Of a DNA stretch of 64,000 nt, positions 34,979 to 47,094 are shown piece after piece; positions within the stretch are counted from its first letter, which is position 1, and each line of letters begins with the position of its first letter. The notes below the pieces were generated by a model, which worked only from the letters and a program-made list of their open reading frames with translations, was not told the DNA's origin and did no database searches. A program made the translations under genes and the position numbers. Location: contig QANU01073304.1 in assembly GCA_003254905.1 (NCBI GenBank), positions 85,293 through 149,292 on the forward strand, read 5' to 3'. Source of the DNA: Nissolia schottii. Its lineage: Eukaryota > Streptophyta > Magnoliopsida > Fabales > Fabaceae.

Positions 34979-35764
34979 TAGAGTTTTACTTCATGAGTCT
35001 TAGCATGCATTGGAAAATAATAATTTTTATTATTTTTTCATGAGTGCAAGTGAGGGTCCCTCCAAGAGTGGATCCTTGTAAAGTTTTAGTTGCGTCTTTG
35101 AGGAGTGTGGGAGCTCAAAGGTTGTCATTCATTGTTCCTCACGAGTGGTAAGTTCCCTAATCTTCTTCTTTGCCTTTTTCTTAGTTGTTTAGGGTTGTTG
35201 GTGGCGGCACTAGCGCAATGGCACCACAGGGACACCCTGGCATTGCACTGGTCAACGCAATTGTGCTCTAGGGGCGCAATGCCGCTGGGGCCATCATAGG
35301 TCTTTGCAGTGTCAGCTCTGTAGTGCTCTTAGGGTGCTATAGCGTTGATGAGTAGTGTCTAGTTACACTGTGTCGCATCCATATATGTCACTTCATTGAT
35401 TTCATGCACTAGTAATTCCTATGTTTGTCTTTGTGTTAGTTTGGGAACATCGTTCGAAGTTCCGCAGGTTGCCATAGGATGTGATATCGCTCTTACAGAA
35501 TGACTTTTTTTAGCCATTATAATTGTGTTCATATTTTATAAAGTATGATTTAGTTTAGAAATTTTGATGTTATGGAAATTAAACATTTAATTTATAAAAA
35601 GACGTTTTTAGAAAATAAAGATTTATAAAAGATTATTTTACGAAAGCATTTATGAAAACGTTTTATTAAAAAAAATATGGAAATGTTTTGTTAAACCAAT
35701 TTATGAAAATATGACTTATCTTATTTACGAAATTCATATTCACCGAACGTTATGAACATGTTTA
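34979..35764. other. Spacer with GCAATG-type repeated words
   Basis: The words GCGCAATG, GGCACCA and GCACTGG recur from 34850 to 35350, suggesting a decayed repeat. No gene. Confidence 0.3.
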
Positions 35765-35774
35765 TGAAATCGTT

Positions 35775-35865
35775 TACCTTAAACTTCCAATGACAAGTCT
35801 AATGAATGACCTTAAACTTCCAATGGCTGCCATATCTAATGAATGACCTTAAACTTCCAATGACA
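35775..35865. repeat. Short tandem duplication, three copies
   Basis: CCTTAAACTTCCAATG occurs three times, separated by TAATGAATGA-containing spacers, with about 30-45 bp spacing. It directly precedes a Copia RNase H fragment. Confidence 0.8.
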
Positions 35866-35869
35866 GGTG

Positions 35870-36100
35870 TGTTGCTCTCTTTTGTGACATTGATTCAACA
35901 ATACATATTTCCAACAATCAAGTGTTTCATAAATGAACTAAGCACATTGAAATTGATTTTCACAAAGTTAGGGAAAAAAACACTTTCGGACTTATTCATC
36001 TTCTCCCTATACATACTAAAGAACAAATTGCACACCTCTTCACTGAAGTAATGCATCCGGGGCCTTTCAATTCTCAAAACCAAACTTAGCACAATTTCCA
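35870..36100 (+). pseudogene. Copia RNase H, C-terminal fragment
   Basis: With frame changes it reads like KHIEIDFHKVREK, then LIHLLPIHTKEQIAHLFTE and PGPFNS, the standard end of a plant Copia polyprotein. Only this tail is present. It runs directly into an LTR, as expected of the 3' end of an element. Confidence 0.75.
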
Positions 36101-36103
36101 AAT

Positions 36104-36390
36104 ATGTAGTTAGTTAATTATGTTACTAGTAGTAACAGACAGTTAGTTTAGTTAGATAATTATTGCTTAACTTGTATCACAAGCAATTGCTAACTATTGC
36201 TCTATAAAAGCCTAGCTCAACACTCATCGAGACTTAACTTTAGAAATTCTTTAGAATTCAATTTCTCGCAGACTAGCATTTTAGTTTCTGTACAACTCTG
36301 ATAAATCAATGAAGAACTCATTCAGTTACCAAAGCTTGAACACAAGTTCATCAATGGTTTCCTTCTATCTTACCGATTCTCTGCCATTTT
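36104..36390 (+). repeat. Copia LTR between RNase H and gag
   Basis: The segment has a TATAAAAG promoter motif near 36203 and is followed at 36395-36406 by TGGTATCAGAGC, the initiator Met tRNA primer-binding site. The ends are approximate: no clear TG start or purine tract is seen. It serves as 3' LTR for the fragment on its left and 5' LTR for the gag on its right. Confidence 0.65.
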
Positions 36391-36394
36391 ATGA

Positions 36395-36406
36395 TGGTAT
36401 CAGAGC
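36395..36406 (+). other. Primer-binding site (tRNA-iMet)
   Basis: TGGTATCAGAGC is the canonical plant Copia primer-binding site. Confidence 0.85.
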
Positions 36407-36717
36407 TCTCTTTTGAGAGAGCTTTGTTGCATGCGCGTTGGTGATCAATCGAGGAGTCAAGATTGGTCCTACACTCTAATTTTTCTTTCTTTTATGTTCT
36501 TCCGCATTTCCATTATTCTTCTATTCGGTATATCCTGCAAAATTGTTGCATTCTCTCACAAAATTTTGAAAGATCAGAGAACAAGAATTGTTCTTTGTTT
36601 TTTTGAGATTTCACATTGGAACGGAGTTATCCCCACGGGATCTTGAAATTCTTCATAGAATGATTTTTTGAGGTTTCAATCGGTGAGTTGCAAAAGAATA
36701 AAAGGTGTCATTGAAGA

Positions 36718-37975
36718 ATGGAAGGTCATAATGCAAATTCTGCTCAATCTGATCATCAGTCTCAACAAGATCAAAGTCATCAGAATCACAAAAACTCTAC
36801 ACATTCTAATCATCATTCTCAGCATGATCAGAATCAACAGAATTGTGCCAATACTCATCAAAATCAGCTCGTACAAGGTATGAATCAGATTCAAAATTTT
36901 CTTTCTGATCCAATGATCCCTTATTTTCTGCATCCAAGAGAAAATATAGCTTCCACCATACTTATCAAAATCGCGATTTAACTCGTAAAATTATACAAGT
37001 TTACGAGTTTAGGTAATAAAATCGAGTTAACTCGCATGTAAACTCGTTTCTGGGTAAACTCGGGTAAACTCGCATAAAATCGCGAGTTTACTGCCGAGTT
37101 TACAAGTTTACCACAGACAGGGTTTTCTTTTTGGGGACAAAACAAGTTTGATATTATTTTGCATATCTATGAGTTTTTAGATTTAGGTCATTTAAGTATG
37201 TTAGAATTATCATTTACAGTTGCGCCTACAATCGTGCTCCGTTGTGCTCCTCCATCGTTGCTTGTGCTCCGTCGCTAATCCATCGTATGTATTTCATCAT
37301 TTGCTCAGGGATCTTACCCACCAGGGTGCGTGACCTCTGCATTGCTATTTGTGTTTTAGTGTTCTAGATTGAAGACATCATATCACAAACTCGCTTCTTA
37401 TGATGTTCAGTAGTCAATACTATGTATTATGTATGAATTGAACTAAGAACTCATATATTTCATCTTTATTTGTGTTTTGTTATGGAGATAAATGTATTTA
37501 TGAATTTCAAGTTTTATTAAATATATTTTTGTAGCATAATAATTTTTTAAAATTTTTTTTAATAATAGGTAAACTCGTACGAGTTTACGATCCGAGTTTA
37601 CGGAGGCTCCACGAGTTTACTTAAACTCGCGAGTTTGATAACCATGGCTTCCACTTTGGTTTTCATTGTGTTAACTCCATAGAATTATCATACTTGGTCT
37701 AGAAGTATGCAGTTAGCTTTGAAATCAAAGAATAAGTTGAAATTTGTTGATTCATGAAGCCAAGTCTTGAAGATCCATTGTATAAAGCATGGGATAAGGG
37801 CAATATATACCTAGTGTCATGGATCAATGCATCTCTAAGCCCCGAGATTTAGAACAACATTTATTGAATTGGCTTACATGTTGTGGTAAGATTTGAAGCA
37901 AAGATATTATCACCCCTGATTCTCTTTGTATTCATATTTCTGATCATCAATAAAAGTAGCAGCCGTTTCATGTAA
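36718..37975 (+). pseudogene. gag: Copia gag remnant, split by a MITE
   Basis: ATG 36718 opens a Gln/His/Asn-rich N-terminus followed by DPMIPYFLHPREN, the gag landmark. It is interrupted at 36957-37646 by a MITE. After it the reading continues in phase (ASTLVF..., stop, NYHTWSRSMQLALKSKNKLK), then decays with stops and frameshifts near 37756 and beyond. The last recognisable part is LVSWINASLSPEI at about 37820. No protease or pol follows, so the element is truncated on this side. Confidence 0.8.
36957..37646. mobile_element. hAT-like MITE in Copia gag, 690 bp
   Basis: Terminal inverted repeats are CATACTTATCAAAATCGCG on the left and CATGGTTATCAAACTCGCG on the opposite strand at the right. 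A perfect 8-bp duplication GCTTCCAC flanks it (36949-36956 and 37647-37654), the size typical of hAT elements. Both subterminal regions are full of AACTCG/CGAGTT words. No transposase is encoded. Removing the MITE with one duplication copy restores the gag frame. Confidence 0.9.
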
Positions 37976-39227
37976 AAAATAAAAATAAAAATTCAACAAT
38001 TGACATATGATTTAAATTTTATTTATGATGTTCTAATTTAATCCAACAACATATCAGATTATTTTTGCTTGTCTTTAAAGTAACTCTACAGACGTTACAT
38101 GTACTTGTAAGTTCCAAGATTAATCTCACAGGAACTACTGCAATTATCATATGCCCCAAACGTACATACTATATCCGGTCAAGTTTGTTTACGTGTACCT
38201 GTAATGTTTGGTAACCGCTTCTCCTTACATGTCTCGTAACACTTTTGAATATAAGCTATTTTAAAAAAAAAAAATTTAAGCTTTCAAACACAGTTAATTT
38301 TTTTTTTTTTATCAATTGATAAATGACTTTATTTGGGTGTACTCATAGTGTCCCACTTCAGTAGCAATGAGTAAACTCCTCGTATTAAATGAGTTCATAT
38401 AAAATAATAAACTGCTGACCACAAAATTTTTTATTTTTATGAGTGATAATTGAACTCACACTAATATAAATAAAAGACAATGCGAGTAAAAATACATTTA
38501 TCCACCCTATGACTCGAACTTAGTCATTCCGTTTTACTATGTACAAGAATAACAGTGAGTTCAACTGACAAGGCAAAATATTATTAAGAGAAAGGACGAG
38601 TGTTCATTAAAATAAAGGATAATTTTAAAAAATGCACCTAATTTTTTTTTCTTCTAATAGTAAGACTAATATAATTATTTTATAATCTATGAAGAAATAA
38701 AAAAGTAGACAAATTATTCGCATAACAAAAAATTGGACAATTATTTGAAACATAATGTAAGTGGTTAATCAAGCAAGAGTTACCAAAACGAAACCCCCAG
38801 GATTCCAGCTGCAGGCCTTTATTGGTTGCAACAAAACTTACTGAATTCCATTTAAATCTTTTTAAAATTTAAACCTCAATCGCCAATTTAGATTAAACAT
38901 TTAAAAAACGTTACGGCCAAATTAAATTGGCCCTCCATCTCAAAAGTGTTGCCATGTGGAGAGATTAACGTTAACCTCTTCATCTCCCACCAACTCTTCC
39001 CCCAAAAACAACAATCTACTCCGCAATGCTTGCTTTTTATTCTAAAAACCTACAACTATTAGTCACTTAGTTATTGTTTCCTTCTCAAAAAAAAAAAAAA
39101 AAGAGTAAATAACCAAAAAAAAAAGAAGAAGAGAAAAAACACACCTCGATCACCACTTTGTTTAAAACCACATTTACCTTTTGTTGAGTCAGTTCTTCTT
39201 CTGCCACATGACTCTCAAATAATAATA
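37976..39227. other. Intergenic DNA and J-protein gene promoter region
   Basis: AT-rich. At 39080-39140 there are A-rich runs likely in or near the 5' UTR of the J-domain gene. No other gene. Confidence 0.35.
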
Positions 39228-40836
39228 ATGGGGAGAATGGGACAAGAATCGTCATCGGATTACAAGAACCAGTTGGTGCTGGAGATTTGCTCCATTTCTA
39301 CACGCTCAATCGAGTGTGTTCATAGGCTTCTCTCAAAAACAAATGAGGCACCTTTCGTTGATTGGTATTGCATTCTTGGAGTAAGTATTGTTATTGTTTT
39401 CACTCCTTCTTTTGCTTGTTAATTGCTAAACTTAGTTTCCTTTTATGGATTTCCTTTTTTTATTTTTATATGATGCAAATTTAACCTCTCCATATGGGGG
39501 GTTTCTCATAGGTGGAAGAAAATGCAGCACTAGATTCCATCCGCAGGCAATACCATAAGCTTGGTAGGTTTATGTTTAAGAATCCTGTTATTCAGACATA
39601 GTTATTTGGGTGTCAATGCGACACTGAAATTTATGTGTGAATAAGTAGGAAATTTAGGTGTAGGACGAGAGAATTAAGTGAAAGTATTATCACTTACCAC
39701 CATATTTACTTGATTCTTTGGTCTTATACCTAAATTTTCCATTCATTTACACGTAAATTCCTGATATCAATTTGACACCCAAATAACTATGACGAAATAA
39801 CATTTTCCCAGGTTTAGATAAGTCATTTTATGGCTATATGCAATCTGCATTTTGTCTATATATCTCTTGTGAATAACTAGGACTCTTCTTTGGATGCAGC
39901 CTTGCAACTTCATCCAGACAAGAATAAGCACCCCAAGGCTGAAATTGCATTCAAGCTTTTATCTGAGGTTAGTTTTTGAATCTTCCTTTTCCCCTTTATT
40001 TGGTTATAATAGAAATACTTGAACAATGAGCACCAAGTTCCTAGTTAAAAAGGGTGGCCTAGTGCACAAAGAAGTTTCACCCCGTAAGGTTCGGGAAGAG
40101 TAAATATATGCGGCCTTACTTTCACTAGCGAAAAGTCTGTTTTTCAGGATTTGAATTCATAATTTCTAGATCATAAGACGGCAACTTTACCATTGCTCTT
40201 AGACTCACCCTCTTGAGCACCGAGTTCTGAGTTAAAAATAGAAAAAAAATCACAACTCCATTCTTTTGCTTTGTGTAGGCATATACATGTCTGTCTGATG
40301 CTGCAAAAAGAAAAGCTTTTAACTTGGAGAGACACAAGACCTTCTGCTTCCAGTGCAACAGAATCCCTTATGGATCCACCAGTGTCCCTCCCAATTCCAA
40401 CAAATGGTCAACTCCCAAGTCATGGAACACCACCAGCAGGTCAAGGTCAAGTAAGCTCTGGAGGAACATTAGGGACATAAGAGAAAAATTAAGGGAAGAG
40501 AGTAAGGTGATAGAGAATTGCTTGAGGGAAAACTCAATGCCAAAGAAAGAATCACCACTCTACAATCCAGAGGATTATCTGCTGCATCGAAGCAGGGCTA
40601 AGCATAATAGAGTTGAGAAAGAAACCCCTGTCTTCAATCCTTCAAACTACTTGGGCAAAGGGTACCCTCATGTGAGGGATCATGTTTACAAGAATTCTGA
40701 GGCATGTTGGTATTTGGAGGCAGAAATAAAAGAAGAGAAGGGAGGAGGAGCCAAGTACACCTCACCAATCTTTGAAATCAGGACACAAAGGAGTATGTTC
40801 GCAAGAAAATTTGTTCCTGTCCCATCTCAATGTTGA
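39228..40836 (+). CDS. J-domain (DnaJ-type) protein, four exons
   Basis: Exons are 39228-39380, 39512-39563, 39900-39967 and 40279-40836. All junctions are GT-AG and the 831 coding bases give 276 residues. The J domain spans about residues 44-108 and includes the HPD tripeptide at 73-75 (QLHPDKN), needed to stimulate Hsp70 ATPase. The sequence around it reads DWYCILGVEENAALDSIRRQ. No Gly/Phe-rich region or DnaJ zinc-finger domain is visible, so it is a class C J-protein. A CFQC motif lies near residues 114-117. The C-terminal half is basic, with the words SPLYNPEDYL and TPVFNPSNYLG as an imperfect internal repeat. No signal peptide is evident. Partner and client are unknown. An Au SINE occupies intron 3 and a second relic follows the gene. 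Confidence 0.9.
40051..40214 (-). mobile_element. Au-type SINE in intron 3 of the J-protein gene
   Basis: The sequence matches the plant Au SINE from memory, in reverse orientation, through landmarks such as GGTGGCCTAGTGCAC and GATCATAAGACGGCAACTTTACC. It is flanked by an imperfect direct repeat of about 23 bases (40028-40050 and 40215-40237, starting GAGCACC and ending GTTAAAA), the expected LINE-type target duplication. The insertion is intronic and leaves the splice sites untouched. Confidence 0.85.
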
Positions 40837-40864
40837 TTTATAGAAGGGCATCTTAGTTGATGAG

Positions 40865-41005
40865 CCTATCACCTAATGAGGCTTGAGGAGAGTAGATGCA
40901 TGCAGTCTTGTTCTTACAAACAGAAACCTTTTCTAGAATTTAAAATTGTGACTTCCAAATCATAAGGCAGCAATCTTATCGTTGCGCCGAGATCCACTTG
41001 ACTAG
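40865..41005 (-). mobile_element. Second Au-type SINE relic
   Basis: The landmarks TGCAGTCTTGTTCTTACAA, AAATCATAAGGCAGCAATCT and GTTGCGCCGAGA align with the intronic copy and with the SINE head. It is more diverged. No clear target duplication was found. Confidence 0.7.
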
Positions 41006-42556
41006 CTTCTATTCAGTTAATTAGGCAATGTGATTTGACATATTTTGGCCCTATTAGAAGGACTAATTGCATTTCACTATTTTAATTTGTGAGCTTTTGC
41101 GGCTGCTTAGAACATCCAGGGATCGATGTGCATTGACTATTTTGAAACTAATCCTGCAAAATGAAAATGAAACAGTCAAGTACCTAGGTACATACATCAT
41201 GATCATAGTATTGTGCAATAGCACCGGTCTTAATTATGACAATGACAAAATTACTCTTAACAGTTCAATGATATTATTTAGTGTGACAAGAATGGAATTC
41301 GAATTTGTAAGAATACACTGTAATCTTACGAAAATAGTTATTGCAATGTATAACATGTATATAGAAATTATCACTTGAAAGTAATGTCAATGAGCTTGCA
41401 TTTTATTCCAAATAGAGACGTAGTTCGCATCTCTATCCATCATGCATGAAATTTATTCACTTGGTAGTTCTCTGGCTTCGGATTCTGAGAGTTTCCATTA
41501 TCAATTAAAGACTGTGCAGCCCAGAGACACACATTGATCAAAAGAAATGGGTAAAGAAAGGACAATTTTTTTAAAACTAAAAATGCAATTTAATACAAGA
41601 TATTTAAGGAAAGAAAAGAGGAAAACATGCATATGAAAAAGAAGTGTAAAATGGAAGGATGATCAAGTTATTAGAAGGAAAGTGTTCTCACCTAGGTTCC
41701 GGACCGATTAGATAGTCCAGGGTTGCCATTTTGGTCTCTTTGAACACTGCACTGGGGCATGCGAGGTCATCACAAACTTGTCAGGTTGAAATTGTTTAAC
41801 TAGTGAGTTGAAGTGTTGGAGGAACAAGGCAAGGGAGGTTGAGAAAAAATAATTCTATTTTTTATTTTATTTTATTTTATTTTATTATTTTTGGACCAAA
41901 GGCCTGTGTAACTCTACTAGGTCAGTATCCAACTCGTCTCCCCCAACCCTAAGGCCAAAATGAAGTAAAACAACGGCAACTCTAGTATTGACTGTTTACT
42001 ACTCGTTCTTCCTAACGTAGTAACCTCTTAACATAGTAACACGTTATTTTTTTTGTGCTTTTGTAGTTGTGGGCTATGATTTCTTTTTGTGCTTTTTTGG
42101 ACACCGTTATTTATTTATTTTTGTGGTCAGTCATCTTGGTTCTTGCAGAAAGAATTTGATTGTAATTTAGGTATGTTTGATCTGAGCTCATCATGGTAGC
42201 AATAACTATAGAACATAGCATCAAGTTAAAGTGTTAGAGAACTAGGTCTTTTGAGAAAAGAAGCTTAATCGCAAGTATGAACAATTTTTAGGAGGGTAAC
42301 ATACTCAACTATTACTCCAAAAATTAGACTAATTAACTCAAATGTTAATTCTTTTTTGTAAGCTCACAAGCCAACCTGCCAATTCACAAACACACCAAAA
42401 AAATGGTGACCATACATTTTCAACTCGTCAAAAAAATTTGTCTACCTCACCCTTTTTACCATTCCTACATAGACATATGGGTCATTTTCCCTTACTCTCA
42501 ACTAGGTGTATTAGAGTAAATGAATGTATTTTCATTTCATTTAGTTAGCTTTGTAA
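41006..42556. other. Intergenic DNA with (TTTTA)n run
   Basis: A (TTTTA)n tract lies near 41850-41886. No gene recognised; the open frame at 41067 lacks resemblance. Confidence 0.35.
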
Positions 42557-42557
42557 C

Positions 42558-44475
42558 TTAGTGAGCCTGCAAGTGAGTGGACCTCGGATTGGACATGTAT
42601 TGGCTGAGCTTATTGACAGCATAGCTAATGTCTGGCCTCGAGATTGTCAAGTACATTAATCTGCCAATCATCCTTCTGTACTGAGATGCATCCTCCAAAG
42701 GATCTCCATCATTAATGGATAGGACTAGTTTTGGCTCCATTGGCAGATTTTCAGGTTTAGCCTCCAAAAAACCTGTATCCTCAAGTAAGCTAAGTGTATA
42801 CTTGTGCTGAGAAAGTGAAATACCAGCAACTGATTTTGCAATCTCCAGCCCCAAGAAATACTTCAAATCACCAAGCACTTTGAGCTTGAACATGCCTTCA
42901 AGCTGATGTTGAACCTGCTGAATTCTATCACTTGAGGCACTTGTGATGATAATATCATCAACATAGACCAACAAAATCACCAAAGTTGTTCCTGAACCTT
43001 GAGTAAAGAGGGAATAGTCATTCTTTGACTGAGTGAAGCCATGTTCCATTAAGGAGGTAGAGAACTTCTGGAACCACTGCCTGGAGGCCTGTCTAAGCCC
43101 ATAGATAGATTTTCTCAGCCTGCACACCAGATTCTCCCCCTTGTTGTGATAACCCAAGGGCATCTCCATGTACACTTCTTCCACAAGGTCACCATTTAAG
43201 AAGGCATTGTTGATGTCCAACTATAGGAAGTTCCAGCCCTTGATTGCTGCAATAGACAAAAGAATTCTGACAGAGGTCAGCTTGGCCACAGGAGAAAATG
43301 TTTCTTGATAGTCAATCCCAGCTTGTTGGGTGTAACCCTTTGCAACCAAACGAGCCTTGAACCGATCAATACTACCATTTGACTTGTGTTTTATTTTATA
43401 AACTCACCTGCACCCAATCTTGTGTTTTCCAGCAGGTAATGGAACCAAGTCCCAAGTGGCATTAGCTTCCATTGCATCAATTTCCTCCTTCATGGCCTGT
43501 CTCCATTCAGGATAGGCAACAACTTGGTGATAAAATGTAGGTTCAGGTATTGCATCCACTTACATAACAAACTGTTGGTATGAATCTTGTAGGTTGGCAT
43601 ATGAGAAAAAATCAAAAATAGGATAGGGCTCAGTGGCAGAATTGCATTGATATTGAGAGAGATAGGAAGGCATTCTAGATAACCTTGTTGATCTTCGGAC
43701 CGGTAGAGGTGGATCAGTGGGGGACTCTGGTGGAATTTCAGGTGCAGAGGGTTGCTGTTGTGGTGGATGTAAAATGACAATATCTTGCTGGGGCATTGGA
43801 AGAACAGCATCAGGGAAAGGGTCTGGCTCAGTAGCAGCATGAGTTGCAGAACTTTGGTGGAATGGGAAAATGGACTCATGAAAAACCACATCTCTTGAAA
43901 TGAAGAATTCCCCGGATTGTAAATTGTAAAGTTTGTAGCCCTTATAACCACTAGGATAACCAATGAAAATGGCAGCCACAACCCTTGGTTGGAACTTTGT
44001 TCTATGAGCAGCAAGTGTTGAAGCAAAGCATAGGCATCCAAAAACTCTTAAAGACTCATATGGAGGCATTTTTGCATACAGTTTCTGATAAGGAGACTGA
44101 TATTTAATGACTTTAGCAGGTGTCCAGTTGATCAGCTGGGTGGCAGTGGCAATGCAGCCCCCCCCCCAAAAAAGAGATTGGAACCTTGGATTGGAAAAAT
44201 AATGCCCTGGCAACATTTAACAAATGCTGATGCTTCCTTTCTACAACCGAATTCTGTTGTGGGGCTTGGACACAAGAGAATTGATGTATGATTCCTTTGG
44301 ATTCCGAAAAGGATGTCAATGATAATTCTTTGGCATTGTCACTTCTAACTTGCTTGATCACCTTATGAAACTGTGTTTCAATCATAACAATGAATCTAAC
44401 TAGTTTCTGATTAGCTTCAGACTTGTTTTTCAACAAATATGTCCAAGTGTATCTAGTGCTATCAGAGAATCATCA
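42558..44475 (-). pseudogene. Copia pol fragment (integrase and reverse transcriptase)
   Basis: In minus-strand order it encodes the distal integrase core (RSDNAKELSL with an Asp; VVERKHQH with the Glu). Next come the integrase C-terminal region (VFGCLCFASTLAAHRTKFQ ... SGEFFISRDVVFHESIFPF), a Pro-rich linker and reverse transcriptase (DINNAFLNGDLVEEVYMEMP, YVDDIIIT, GDLKYFLGLEIAKS). It stops at 42558 after STHLQAH, where RNase H should begin, and starts inside the integrase at about 44475. A run of C at 44160 breaks the frame and stops occur near 43218, 43408 and 43560. It is truncated at both ends with no LTRs. Confidence 0.9.
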
Positions 44476-44614
44476 ATTGGGCGAGTCAAGTTTAAAATGG
44501 ATGGGTTGTGTCACGTGAACAACACATAATTGTCACGTGATCAAGTTAACTGTCACGTCAATAGTTAACGGCTCATCCTAATGACAGGGACTAAATCCTA
44601 CTAAAACTTTTGAA
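44476..44614. other. Spacer with CACGTG/CACGTC words
   Basis: GTCACGTGAAC and GTCACGTGATC occur near 44510-44545. These are G-box-like palindromes without an obvious gene to serve. Confidence 0.35.
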
Positions 44615-44785
44615 TGTAGCTTAGACACGCTTGGACACAGCCAATCATGAATTTTTCATTTGGACACTTTTGAACACATGCTACATGTGTGTCAGATGAG
44701 TGTCTTCATGTGTTAGTGTTTTCGGTGTGTCAGACATAGGTACACGTCAATCTCACGAAGTGTCCGTACTTCCTAGGTTATCCCC
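44615..44785. repeat. Dispersed repeat, copy 2
   Basis: It aligns in the same orientation with 7555-7750 (TTTGGACACTTT, TCTTCATGTGTTAGT, CGGTGTGTCA). Unknown class. Confidence 0.55.
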
Positions 44786-47090
44786 TTTGTGGTGTTTTAG
44801 TTTCCCATTTGTGGTGTGCTTTTCTCCCCTCTTTATGGTGTATTTATTCCCCGTTTGTCATATTTTTTTTATGGAGAGTCTTACAGATGATGATATTCAG
44901 ATCTATTGTGAAAAATGTATTCTTCAAACTGCAACACTTGCCGTGTTGGTCTTCGACGTAAAAGATAGTTAGACATTGATAGTATTCGGGAGAGGAGCAG
45001 AGGCTCAGTTCTTCTATTTGTTCAGAATACAGAATGTATTTGCATCTTATTAACGTTAATTTTGATGTATTGTCTTCAATTTGTAAGTGTCGTTCGACTT
45101 CGCTATGAATGAAAATAATTTTTTTTGGGAAAAATATCTATCTTTAATGTTAACAATAACCTATAAATTTTAAATCTCATGAGGTTCACAACACACTAAT
45201 AAAAGACACTTGTAAAATTCACAAATCATAATAAGTGGTAACAAAAGGGAAAACAAAATCAAAACTTAAAAAATAATCCAAAATAAATCAACGGGTGTCA
45301 TTTCACGTCCTCTATATATAATGACCAAATTTAATGGGTATGATTGGACTCTAAATAAAAATATTATTCAAATCATAAGCCTACCAAAAATATAAATGAA
45401 GGTTCATTTTGTAGCCTATTTAGAATACAAACATAAAATTTTTTGTTTTTAAGACAAAAAAATAAGTTTTAATCGCTTTTATTACTTTAAAACGTAAAAT
45501 GTGTCACTTTTACTTTACTTTGCTTATAGGTTAACATTCAAAGCATTTTAAGATATAATTAAAATTGTAAAAGCTATATTTTTAAGTTTTGAAATAGATT
45601 TTTAATTACCTTATTAATGCTTAAATGTAATTATATAAAATTTATTGTTATGCTTATATAATTTTATCTCTTACAACCTAAATTTTTTGGATCTGTCACT
45701 GGTCAAACTTATCCAAGCCAATTCCAGATTGGATCATCAGATGCTTGAATCAATATGATCCACTCACACCTCTATGCACAAGGATTAATATTTCGTTAAA
45801 TTAGCACAAATATAAAGAAAATATAACTTATTTGGACTAAATTAATTACTATTTTCTCTTTTTATTTATTCGCTATTTTTTTCTATCTCTTTGCAGTTTC
45901 ACATCTTTTTCTTTCGTTGGGTTGAATAGAATAAGGACAAAAATGAAAGGAAAAAAAAATATTTTCTTAAAATTCTCAACGGACAAATAATTTAAAATAA
46001 TTTTTAAATAAACACTTAAATAGACATAAGAAATAAATTATGTAGAGAAAAACTAACCACTAAAGATACTTTCCTCAATTACGTGTGTATTGATATTCTT
46101 CATTAAGAATTTTCCCAAAAAAAAAATTCTTCATTAAGAAAATCTAGTGAGCAAAATCTTACGATTTAATAATGTCTTATTCCGAAATCGAAGAGCACAT
46201 TACTTAATTCCAAATAAAATTCAAAAATGGATTGTCTCAATTGAATGTATTACCAAATGGGGTCATGAATGAGTCTCATAATGGCGAGAGATCATGATAG
46301 TAAATTCAATTGAGAAGATTCATTAAACGATCTTCTCACTAAGGTGATGCGAATCTTAGTTTTATGCTCAATGATCTTGAGTCCAAATCCTAAAAAAAAA
46401 AAAAAAAAAGTCCTCATTGAGAGATTTATATCCCTATAAAGGTTTATAGTTAGATATGTTGTGTTCTTGATATAATAGGACGAAAATGGCGTTGATTAAT
46501 CTAAATAAAAGATTTTCAAATAAAATATCATTAAGAACATTGAGTATTTTTTTATTCTCATTAAAAATAGTATAAAAGGAGTAATGATATTTTTTTCTTA
46601 AAACTATTTTTTTACAAATTTTCTTATATTTAAAAAAATAGTAAAATTAATATCTTAATAACTTACTTCACTTGACAAGATTTGTTGTAAAAATTAGTAA
46701 AAGGATACTTCATCGGATTTAATTGAATTTTCAATTTTTTGATATTTGAAGGTTTTTAGAATTTTGTCTAAATATTTTACTATTAAATGTATTAACAAAA
46801 GTAATTTTTAATGCACAAATAACTTTGTACTATTATAAAAAAATATTTAATTTTTCCTTAACTTACACATTAACCTTAAATAGGCATTTAAATTGAAATA
46901 TATAGAATATATTATTAAGGTAATGTTGTATCTTCTTAATAATTCCTTTAAATATCCTCTTAATTATAGTAAATGATTTAAAAAATGTATACAAGACTAA
47001 TATTGTATGATCCTAATTTATCCTCCTAATCATTATTCTACCTACTAAATGAAACAAAAATGAATTCTTTCAAATGAATTTTTTGTCATA
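44786..47090. other. AT-rich intergenic DNA
   Basis: No gene recognised. Poly-A tracts occur near 46115 and 46395. Confidence 0.35.
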
Positions 47091-47094
47091 TGTG

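Noticed and set aside
36676..36933. Minus-strand frame opposite the Copia gag start
   Set aside because: It is a compositional shadow of the Gln/His/Asn-rich gag N-terminus.
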